Source of the DNA: Cylindrodendrum hubeiense
Taxonomy: Eukaryota > Ascomycota > Sordariomycetes > Hypocreales > Nectriaceae
Assembly (NCBI GenBank): GCA_014621425.1
Contig: JAANBB010000002.1
Coordinates: forward strand, 65,001-129,000
Length of the DNA stretch: 64,000 nucleotides
Direction of reading: 5' to 3'
Positions 34,639 through 44,423 of the stretch are shown piece by piece. The translations under genes were made by a program, and so were the position numbers. Each line of letters opens with the position of its first letter. The first letter of the stretch is position 1. Under the pieces are notes generated by a model. It saw nothing but the letters and a program-made list of their open reading frames with translations, had not been told where the DNA came from and ran no database searches.

Positions 34639-37600
34639 ATGGGTGACGTGTTATTGGATACCGATGCCGTGAGCCAACTGGGCCAAGACCAGAAGAAATT
34701 GCTTGACTCCATTGACAGTCTGCGCAGTCTGGGCGTCGGCAAACTAGTCAACCTCCCACAGATCATTGTGGTTGGTGACCAATCTGCAGGAAAAAGCTCC
34801 GTCCTCGAGGCAATTTCCCGCGTGCGCTTCCCCGTCAAAGGTGGACTATGCACCCGTTTCGCCACAGAGCTGGTCCTCCGCAGGAAGCCACAGGAGGAGC
34901 TTGTCGTCAAGATCAGAGCAAGCAACCCTGATCGACAGTCTGAATTCAACGAGAAGCGATTCAGCAAGGATGACCTGCCCGCAATCATCGAGGAGGCGAA
35001 GAAGGTGATGGGGGTGGGGGACGATTCTAACGGCTTTTCCGAGGACATCCTTCGCGTCGAGATCTCAGGGCCTGACCTCGAACCCCTTACCCTTGTCGAC
35101 TTGCCGGGCTTCTATCATGTCGGAACATCCGACCAATCTCCTGAAGGAATAGCCACTGTGTTGCGCCTTGTCGAAAAATACATGAAGCAAAAGAATAGCA
35201 TCATCCTTGCCGTTGTCTCCGCCAAGAACGAAATCGTACAGCAGACGGTGCTGGGCGAAGTGCAAAAGCATGACCCAACGAGAGAACGCACCATGGGTAT
35301 AATCACAAAACCCGACACACTCACTCCTGGATCTCTTGAGGAGGAAAAATACCTACAGCTTGCGAAAAATCAAGAGAGCTCTCACATTTTTAAGCATGGG
35401 TGGCATGTGCTTCGGAACAGGGACGGTCAAGAAAGTGACGAGAGAAATTCTGGAGCCAAAAGAACGTCGAATGAATCCAGGGACAAGGCAGAAATGGATT
35501 TCTTGAGCTCTGGAGTCTGGGCCAGATTTTCATCCAACAACAAGGGTGTTGACTCGTTGAGACACAAACTTAGCAAAGTCCTCACAAAACACATCCACCT
35601 CAGTCTGCCAGGGGTGATTGTAGACATTGAGAACAAACTGGAGGCTCAAAAGGAGAGACTTCAGAGCCTGGGCAAGGCGCGATCCAACACGTTGGAAATC
35701 CGGCAATATCTTGTCGGCATCGCAGAACGCCTACGAGATCTCACTCGCGCTGCGGTAACAGGCACGTACGACGGAAAGTTTTTTGCCGACCTTCACATGA
35801 ACGGCCTGGTTACAGGACAGGTTTCTAGTGATGAACGAAAGCTCCGCGCCGTCATAAGAAACCTGAACCGAGCATTCGATGCCGTAATTTCAGTGCGCGG
35901 ATCAAAGATGCGCATAATTGATAACGACGACTTCCAGTTCGGAGATGATCGCACCGTACCAGAGTCTCTGGAGGATTGGGTGGACCGATTCCAGGTCGAT
36001 GAACCGGAACCAATCTCCTGGACTGAGCTGAAAGCCGGGCTGGAGCTACAAGCCTCAAACAACCAGGGAACCCAGTTTCCTGGATCCCCAAATGATAGGC
36101 TTGCTTTAGAGTTGTTCCGCGAGCAATCACAAAGGTGGAGGGATATTGCAGAGAAATATCTTGAACTTGTGACCGATTCCGCAAAAGCATTTGTCGAGCT
36201 GATCCTGCAACATGTCATTGTGGCGGATGAAAATACGCGTGATGCAATTTACGCGGAATACGTTGTCCCGTTCTTTGATCAGAGAGCTAGCGCACTTGAA
36301 GAAAAGTTGAATGAACTTCTCATTCACTATCAAGAAGGCGATGCTGTTTGTCTGGAAGATGAGTTTCGCATGCGATTGTCTCGCCAGACAAGACCGCGAC
36401 TTGGCAATCAGGTCCAGCGACTTTTACTAACTGAACACGCTGATTTACTTGACGAGGAGACAGCTGAGTCACTAGAAGGCAATAACGCTCTCGCTGAAGC
36501 AATTGCTAATGCTCCAGATGGCCAAGTCAGTGAGTTTGGATTGGAAGGAGTTGTTGACATGATGACTACATACTATGAGGTTTGATTACCCCATTCCGTT
36601 GTTGGAACAATGTACTGACTACAGTTGCCAGATGTCACTGAGGACCTTTACCGACAATGTCATCATTCTTGGCGTGGAGAACTGCCTCATTTCAAAAATG
36701 GCATCCCTTTTGACGCCAATGATGGTGCTCGAAATGGATGAAGAAACTCTTTCGAAATTGGGTGCTGAGTCCCCGGAGATCCGAGGTGAGAGATCTGACT
36801 TGCAGAATGACATTGTCGTTCTCAAGTCAGGGCTCTTGATATGTAAAAAGAATCAGCCACGGAAGACTACATGTTAGCTATTCTGTTTTTCGTATTCCAG
36901 TATCAAACTAATTCTGTTCATTGAATCCAGCGTTTCAGGCTGCGGCAATGCGTTCCACGAGAGAAGCTTCTCCGCCTCCAACACCCGATGCACAGACACA
37001 CCCATCTACCCTAAAGGACGTTCCGGCGACTGTAAGGGTACCTACAAGTATTAGTCCCGTTATCGCAGATACTGCGGGCTCGGGGGCATCCACAAACAAT
37101 GCCGAGAATGAACCCGAGAGAGCTCAAAACGCATCCAGCAAAGACCCCGTTGAGAGCCATCCGCCAAAACGAAAGCATGAACCAATTATTAGTGATCCCA
37201 AGCTAGTCTTCGCTGATAGCAATCCACTAATCAGCAATACTTCCAATGGTACTATTGCTGATAGCGGGTTGGCCGTTAAATCCGGCTCAGCGAGTGACGG
37301 CAGCTCGAACGTCACTACTAGCAAAAGCCTGACCTCTAGTCTCGTCGCTGACAATGACTCTGCTGCCTCAAGCTCAGGAGGACCATTGAAAACTGTGACA
37401 GCAAAAAGCGAAAAGACTAGCACTACTGGCATTGGCAGTTCGTCCAACACCGGCGCCTCCACTGACGGTGCCTCTGTTTGCAGTGTCTCCGTTGGTAATA
37501 CGCCTATCACTGGGGGACTCTCTGGTGCCTCCACCCGCAACGCCTCTGGTGACAATGCTCCTAATACTGGAGGTCTCTTCAGCGGCACACCGAACTCCAA

Positions 37601-38789
37601 AGCTAGTACAGAAATAGGACTATTCAGTGCCTCTGCCAGCAAAACCGCTAGGAGTAATTCTCCCACCACCGGGGGCCTCTTCAGCAGCACCTCAAGCTCT
37701 AAAGCTGTTCCAAAGAGTGATGATAAGATAAGTCCAGCTGTTGGTATAAGAATAGAACGCCTCGGTGCATCCACCAGCAACGCTTCTGTCAGTAGCACAC
37801 CTGCCACTGGGGGACTCTTCGCTGCCTCCGCCAGCAACACCCCTAGTGGCAATGCCCCTACTACCAGAGGACTATTCGGCGGCGTATCAAGCTCGGCTCC
37901 TAGTTCGGCCTCCAGTAGCAATGCCCCTACACCTGGCGGACTCTTTGGCGGTTACGGATCAACCACTCCCGCTAGCAATACCACAGCTAACAGTATACCT
38001 ACTCCTACTGGTAGTGGACTCTTTGGCGGTTATAAATCAACCACCTCCACTAGTAATACTACAGCTAGTACTGTCCCTCCTCCTACTGGTGGTGGACTCT
38101 TTGGCGGTTACAGATCAACTACCTCCACTAGTAGTGTCCACACTCCTACTGGTGGTGGACTCTTTGGCGGTAATAAATCAAATACCCCCACTAATAACAC
38201 CGCAGGTAGCAGTGTCCTCACTCCTCCTGGTGGTGGACTCTTTGGCGGTTACAGATCAACTCCCACCCCTGGTAATACTGCAAGTAGCAGTGTCACTACT
38301 CCTCCTGGCAGTGGACTCTTTGGTGGTAGCAGATCAACCACCACAGCTAATGTAGCTCCTGTAATAAGCCTGTTCGGCCGCAGTCCTAGGAGTGGAAGTA
38401 CCGCCGATGAGAAGACAATCGTCTTTGGTGACAAAGGCGCAAAGGGCTTGAGTGGAGTTGGCAGCAGCAAATCTTTCACCGCTTCTTTTGGAACCCCCGC
38501 GAAGACGTCCGACGACGCAATAACAAAGAAACCAAGTTCGTCAACCACTTTACCTTCCTTTGAGATGTTCAGTATTCTAACTAGGGGTTTTCTTTTGATT
38601 CAAGCTTTACTACGCGACGACTTTGAGTCTGATTGGTCTCACCACGGGGAACGAGAACCCAACTCTATCAACATGTTTCAAATGTTTATGCACATTAGTG
38701 CTTCTACCGCACATAGAACCCTTTCTGCGGATGAACTGAGGTTAAAGTACATTCAGTATATGAAAGCCCCATGCGGAGTATTTAGGTAG
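34639..38789 (+). CDS. Dynamin/Mx-like GTPase with C-terminal GLFG-repeat tail (~1336 aa)
   Basis: The exons are 34639-36579, 36632-36842 and 36931-38789 (4011 nt, in frame). The N-terminus is a dynamin GTPase: G1 GDQSAGKSS (about residues 46-54), switch CTRFATE (about 72-78), G3 DLPG (about 154) and G4 TKPD (about 223). A middle/stalk region follows, and exon 2 encodes a GED-like end (RTFTDNVIILGVENCLISKM). The third exon gives over 550 residues rich in Ser, Thr, Asn and Gly, with at least a dozen GLF or GLFGG motifs, like FG-nucleoporins. The tail ends with a less simple region containing SADELRLKY. If exon 2 were not spliced to exon 3, it would run to a stop at 36877; the repeat region would then need its own start (first ATG 36948). 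The splice GATAT|GTAAAA..CAG preserves frame, so I prefer the fusion. Mx-like dynamins remodel membranes or polymerise; the tail suggests contact with nuclear pores or a condensate. Confidence 0.8.
37925..38340 (+). repeat. Tandem ~63-78-bp minisatellite encoding GGLFGGYRSTT units
   Basis: Six consecutive units share the core GGACTCTTTGG.GGT followed by an ATCAACC/ATCAACT-type segment. High nucleotide identity between units points to recent expansion inside the coding region. Copy number is likely to vary between strains. Confidence 0.8.
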
Positions 38790-39069
38790 CTTGGTGACGG
38801 TTACGTAGCCTCAGGTTTTTCAATTTACAACCCGTGTTTTAAAGGTCCATTCAAAATCGATGCTTCAGACTTGACTCAGGAGGTACAGGTCGTATTAGTC
38901 GAATTCTGGGAAAGACGGTTGAGCTGCAGGTGATGTGATACCGGTTCAGAGTGTATACCATAATGTAAGAGATAAGAATAAAATAATACAAGCAATATGT
39001 ATAAAGCTGCTGATCGAAATTGGAAATCAAAGTCTGATGTCTATTATTAATATCATACAAAGATAAGAA

Positions 39070-40285
39070 CTAATCTGCTGTATCCATCTTTGTGCCTGGA
39101 TTCCCCTGATTCGGGTGTTTGTTAACCATATACGGATACCCTGAATATAGGCCGTAATTAGGGGGCTGTGGGAGTGGTTGTTGTCCATATGATGACATCA
39201 ACGCCCTCGGCACCTCTTCCTTTTCCTGTCCAGGCTGTTGCCCATTTGGATAGGGCGGTTGGGCATACACTTGGGTACCAGGCATGGGTGGTGGAGCTGG
39301 GTATCCCCATTGTGCGTAAGGCGGAGGTTGCCACGTATTGGCCCCTGATCCTGATCCTGCCATGGCCTTTGCAAGCTCCAGACGATTCTGCAAGGCATCT
39401 TTGTACGTTTCATCTTTTATCGGCACGTTGATTTGCGTGCTGAAGCCTCTGGCCTCATTGTTCTCGATGATGAGATCCTGGTGAAATTTGCCCCATGTCT
39501 CCATGCCGACCATACCGTTAATTTGCAAAGCTTGGTCGAAAGTTCGGTTGTTGAGAACTTGAAGAGTCCCTTATAACTTCGTTAGATCTGCTAAAATGAT
39601 TTAGAGTCTGAAATATACCTGGCTGACGGATCCCATCAACTGCGTCTGCCTCCGGGAACGGAAGAGCATTACATTCGTCGCTGGTCAGATATATCAATCC
39701 CTTGGCTAATAAAAATTAGTTCCTGATACCAACGGTGTAAGAGATCAGAATTGTACCATCTGGCTGTTTGTTCTTGATAATCTCGGCGATGAGCAGTCCC
39801 CTGCCCAGCATTTTCTCAACATTCTGATTTACGTCTCCTAACACTTTGATATTGATAATATTGAAGGTTGCTGGGCCTTGGACTGCGGTTAATCCAACAT
39901 GAGCCATTTGGATGTGTAAACTGAGGGTGGCCTTGGCCGCAGTGAGGTGGATCATCATCACGCTCAGCGTCTCCCATTCTCCAGGGCCTTTCATGAACTG
40001 GTAAGTGATTTGGCGAGCCTTGGATCCGGTCGACGATTTTTCTTTTACGCGCTCGACGTATTTGTGCACATTGACGGTGATTTTCTGGATGCTAGTCACA
40101 GCTTTCAGGACGCCTTTCGTTTTCAGCTCTTCCTGCGCCTCGACGAGCTTGATGACATGGCTGACGCTGGCGAGGTCGTCGGAAATGGTCTCTAGCTTAG
40201 AGTTTCCAGTTTTCTGCAGGTCTATTGCCGTAGAGACTCGGTGTACTAATTCCAGGCACAATTTGACGGTTTCTGTGCCAGCCAT
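39070..40285 (-). CDS. STAND/NLR N-terminal-like domain protein with P/Q/G/Y-rich tail (371 aa)
   Basis: The exons are 40285-39757, 39705-39619 and 39569-39070 (1116 nt). Donors are GTACAA and GTATAT; acceptors are TTAG and AAG. Residues 1-110 are helical (MAGTETVKLCLELVHRV ... VNVHKYVERVKEK) and resemble the small N-terminal domains (SesA/NACHT_N type) found ahead of fungal NACHT or NB-ARC receptors; this match is by eye. A middle segment reads GLIYLTSDECNALPFPEADA and FDQALQINGMVGMETWGKFHQDL. The last 90 residues are rich in Pro, Gln, Gly and Tyr (PPPYAQWGYPAPPPMPG), as in disordered, prion-like tails. No NTPase domain is present. It could act in cell-death or recognition signalling together with the neighbouring genes to 44.4 kb. 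No signal peptide. Confidence 0.8.
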
Positions 40286-41213
40286 GGCAACTGAGATTGG
40301 GTCGACCTATGTCAGGGAAGTGTTACCAGGGTTACCTGAGAAGAATGACTGAGCAGTGAATACTTACCATATTGGCGCAATCAGAGGCTCATGTATAATT
40401 GAATTGTAGAGTAGATCACACGTGTTTCTGCATTTGTTCGAGGGAGAGTTGCAGAGAAATGTTGCGGCGGAAGTGCTGGCTACTTAGACCACTACCTAAA
40501 GTACAACAGTATTACCCACCCTACTTCTGAAAGCTGAGCTCCAGCTGCAGCCAAGTCCAGCGCGCAGTGGCTTCGAAGCCTCTTGCTGCAACGAGCTGCG
40601 AGTGTGGCCTGACCGTGGTATCGCTGACGCCAGCTGCATCGTGTATGGACGTCCCATGGAGTGTGAGGGTGCACCGACAGATAGTCTGCTTCTGTTGGAA
40701 CGCGACGCCAGCCATTGGCAGCGAAGCTACGAATAAGGCCCGCTCCCTGGTACACCTGATGCAACACTGCATTGCCAATTGTTCAGCTTGCGCGATGTGA
40801 GTGTGGGTTGCAAAATACCGCAACCCACCAACAATGGCTCACGAGCAGTCCGATTGGCTTGCATCTGGAATCGCAGTGCCGCTTGATATCGGAGGAGAGA
40901 CCTATTCAGCCTCCTCAGGCTGCATGGCGTCAGCATGCGTCTTTGCACTGTGTACATAATGCACCGGTCTGGCCAATTCGAGCATGCATGTTCGCATGCA
41001 TCTGCGCGAGCAGTGTGATTGATGACCGGATGCGGGGTGAGAAGTTGCACATTGGTCAGCGTGGGGGAGGCATCACGGAGCGAGAGAGGCTGCGGCTCAA
41101 CTGTTCGCATTTGGTTGCCTCGGGTTGCGGCATCCTTAACAGATCCCGATGTCCTTTGCCATGCTTCCCAATTGCGTAGAATTCAATCCACAGTTACTCT
41201 ATCCTTGACCGCC
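40286..41213. other. Intergenic region between divergent genes
   Basis: This is about 930 bp between the starts at 40285 (leftward) and 41214 (rightward). Overlapping frames on both strands here show no motif. It is probably a shared promoter region. Confidence 0.4.
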
Positions 41214-43089
41214 ATGCCGTCACCTATACCCAACACAATGAATGCAGCCCATTCAAATCAAAGCAACCATGGGTCAAATCAGGTCAATATCGGAGAGCAC
41301 AAGACGAACATTTACGGCCCAGCCTATCTCAGCTCCCCAATGACCCCAAACATGGCTATGGCCCCGATGCCACACTCACCACCCCTCAGCTTCAGCTTTG
41401 GGTCTATTATACCACCAGACAGTGAACCAAATGAAGAAGCCGATCCAGCGCCCATCAAGACAGTCCCGCCAACCATGTCTCCGTCACAAAAGCGCGCCAT
41501 CAACACCGCTGGGATCACGATTCAGAGAAAGTACCACTACATCATCGAAGTGTCGAAAAGACTGAGACGTAAATGTGTGGTGCAATTGAGGCGTACCGCC
41601 ATGGACCAGAGACTATCCCTCGAACGTCACCTCGAAGCGATCAGGCGATGGCCAGAGCAGACTTCGGAATACGCCCAAGGGAGCTCACAAGGCGACGTAA
41701 CCACAAATTCGAGGCGAGATTGCATCCAGAAGAACCTTGACACTATTGAGAAAATGGTCAAAATCGCTGCGGATCAAGTTCCCGGCCTCCTTGAGTATTG
41801 CCAAGTGAGCTTCCCTCACATACAACTCGGATTTCTCAGCTAGCTAACATGGACGTCAACAGGACAGACAACAAGATAGAGCTCGCAAACGCCCTGTAAA
41901 CAAGTCCTCTAACTTCCAGAAGATTGAAGAGAGCATCAATAAAGTGCAAAATTGCATCACCGCAATTGAGAGCGAAGTATTCCAGCACTCTCCCACCCGA
42001 CGTCCGCTCGAGTCAACTCAGGGATTCGCTCGACTTTTCATTGCAAGTCTAGCCACTCGGACACTATACCGTTGCCTCTGCAAGGCATGTCCACTCGCAG
42101 GCTATGAGAAAGGCCACGATCGCCACAGCGCGTTGGTGTGTCTAGTCCCGGTGCCAGGCAAGGAACCTTCGTCCATCAAACCAAACGAAATGGCTCTAAT
42201 AGCACATCTTATTGCCATCGAGTCCACTTTGGACAACGGACTCATCTGGTTTGAGGCAAATTCGACGTTGCGCATCCCTTGCACGCCGAAAGATGTTATT
42301 GATGGCAGCTGCTCCGCGTCACAGTCTGTTTTGACAGACCTGCGAACTCGACGAGATTCCGGGTATTCCACCTCTTCTTCAAAAGATGAGTTTAGCGCTT
42401 CCCGAATAAAAGGGGACAGTGGAAACAATGAGCAGATCCAAGTGTGCCCTGGAAGCCTAGCGCAGGGCAACGACCATCTAGCCATGTGCATTGGCGACGA
42501 AGAAAGTTTTGGTCATCAAATTTACTACTTGCGCGAGGATCGACGGCCCAAACTCGAGTCCAAGCCTTTGCTTCTTTCCCACATCATCGAACAAGGCCAG
42601 CTGAGAAGCGACGTGGACCAATATACTCTGAGCCACAGGCTCAAGGCAATCAGGTTTCAGATGGCAACCAGGATTGCAGAGGCTACGCTGCGATACGGAT
42701 GGAGTGAGTGGCTGGGAGAGACGTGGGACAGCGGAAACGTTGTCTTCTACCCCGTCGGTAATGACTTGCTCCCATTCTTGAGTATCCAAATGGGCGACCG
42801 AGGCTGCATCAATCACGGGAATTTCCTGTCTTGTCTCGGTATTGTTCTCCTCGAAGTTGGTCTGTGGGAAGAGCTCAAGACGCTGAAACAAAGGAAGATC
42901 TTTGAAGGCGAGCTTATTCAACAATATTTGACCAGACTGTTGAAGAAATCGGGCGCGCATTACCAAGAGGTCGTGCAGTACTGTTTACAATTTCCGGGGA
43001 CAGGAAATGGAGGTTTAGATGATGGGTTTTTCCAGGAGACCTTTTACCAGAAGGTCGTGAGTCCTTTGAAGAAGTTGGCGTCGCTGTAA
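41214..43089 (+). CDS. DUF7580-domain protein (605 aa)
   Basis: The exons are 41214-41804 and 41863-43089 (1818 nt), joined across GTGAGC..CAACAG in phase 0; the intron has a GCTAAC branch. The chosen ATG follows a pyrimidine-rich leader; the frame extends further upstream, so an earlier start is possible. The first 90 residues are rich in Asn, Gln, Ser, Pro and Met (SNQSNHGSNQVNIGEHKTNI). A charged helical region follows (residues about 100-220). The C-terminal 350 residues look like a DUF7580 domain: HRLKAIRFQMATRIAEATLRYGWSEWL in place of the usual LxLAxxLAxSxLQL block, a VVFYPV strand, and the ending YQEVVQYCLQF ... FFQETFYQKVVSPLKKL. In fungi this domain often accompanies HET-s/HeLo-type cell-death regulators. 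The function is unproven. Confidence 0.85.
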
Positions 43090-43410
43090 TGGAGACTCGA
43101 CTATCATGTTCATTCTTGAATTCTAGTGTAATGCAATCTATAGACCAAATTAAATGATACACATCACTCAAGGTGCACCTTATCGCGGAGCGTGGATGGG
43201 TCCTTGGATTGCACACCAATGGTGGGTGAGGTTGGGGTGATCACCGTGCGAAATTCCGGGCATCTTATCTCATTGCACATCCCTTGGGGACATCATAAAT
43301 CACTATTTCTTCAACAATCTAGGATATAACCATCTGAAAAGTCTCATTTGATTCAATGATATTTTGCAGGAGGGGAAATACAGCCTCCTAACCAACCCAA
43401 GTCATCTCGC
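43090..43410. other. Short gap between convergent genes
   Basis: This is 3' flanking sequence only. I see no gene. Confidence 0.4.
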
Positions 43411-44423
43411 TCATACTGTATGACCAGCGGGCAGTCTAACTAACGCTGCTTTGATATCATCCATCACAAGACACATTGAATGCGACAGTCTGTGTAAGCG
43501 ATCAATATTGTCCGTGAGATTCTTGAGAAATGTCTGCCCTCCAGCAGTAGTATCTGATCCATGCGTTTCGGAATAATCGCCCTCCGTCATAAAATCGTCC
43601 TCATGCGAGACTTGCTCTATCAGTCCTCCAACTTGCTTCGCAAGGTCCGTTAGAATGTCTTCTTCTTTATCGAGTTCTGTCCGGGGTAGACTTTGCTGAC
43701 CGTCTGTTGGCAAACCATGCAGTGGTTAGCGGCGAAGACAAAAAGGCCAACATGTTACGAACCATATTCCTCGATCAGTGTGTTTGAGACATTGACAAGG
43801 CATTTCAAAGTAGCGTGAACAATTTCATGCCGTGTTCTAGACAGAAGATCCAGATCGTCATCGCTGAATGTGACCTTCCATAAACGCAATCGATTCAATT
43901 CCTCCTGCAAGACGAGGCGAGCCAGTACCAGCTCGTCCCAGCTCCTGCTCTGGTCTACAGTCGGTGTCGTAATTTCACCCTGTTCTCCGGCATTATGTGG
44001 GGATGTCTGTTGATTAGAAGATGTATGATCGTTGTCGGTTGCTCCAGCTACGGCATTGCCATCGCAATCAGCAATATATGGAGAGGTCTTTTCCTCTGCG
44101 GGTGGAGATGGCAGAGCTGGGGTAATGCCACCCGGATCAAGTCTAAGCGGCCAAGACGATTCGCCAAGGATCAGAGTCCAAAATCTGACAAGGGATGCAA
44201 AAAGCCTTGACACGAGCTTTTGGTCTGGTTGTGAAACATCTAGAACTTGGAGTGGTTCCTCAGGCGACGGCGTTGGGGGGCGAGGGACCTCCAGAGCCGA
44301 GTAGACACTGGATGGACGTCTTGATCCTGCATGGCGCCCAACGCGCCCAGATGACTGTCGTGTATGGTATCTGCGCTGTGAAACCCTGCGGTTTGATTTG
44401 GAAATGGCCTTCTCGTCGGACAT
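43411..44423 (-). CDS. Helical regulator-like protein, possibly NLR-associated (317 aa)
   Basis: The exons are 44423-43763 and 43703-43411 (954 nt), joined across GTTCGT..CAACAG; the donor is weak but the join keeps frame. The N-terminus is basic and Ser/Arg-rich (SNRRVSQRRYHTRQSSGR), possibly a nuclear or phospho-regulated segment. Residues about 60-80 include KLVSRLFASLVRFW. The core (about 160-220) is helical: WDELVLARLVLQEELNRLRLW, then RTRHEIVHATLKCLVNVSNTL. After the intron, ILTDLAKQVGGLIEQV and FLKNLTDNIDRLHRLSHSM continue the helices. This rhythm resembles HeLo-like or related N-terminal domains of fungal incompatibility proteins (RLxLWG..), but I cannot assign it firmly. It is convergent with the DUF7580 gene, in the same apparent cell-death gene group. 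Confidence 0.75.

Noticed and set aside
36843..36877. Dynamin gene ending at the TAG at 36877
   Set aside because: Possible, but it leaves the large GLFG frame without a start near its beginning, and the 88-bp intron restores frame cleanly.
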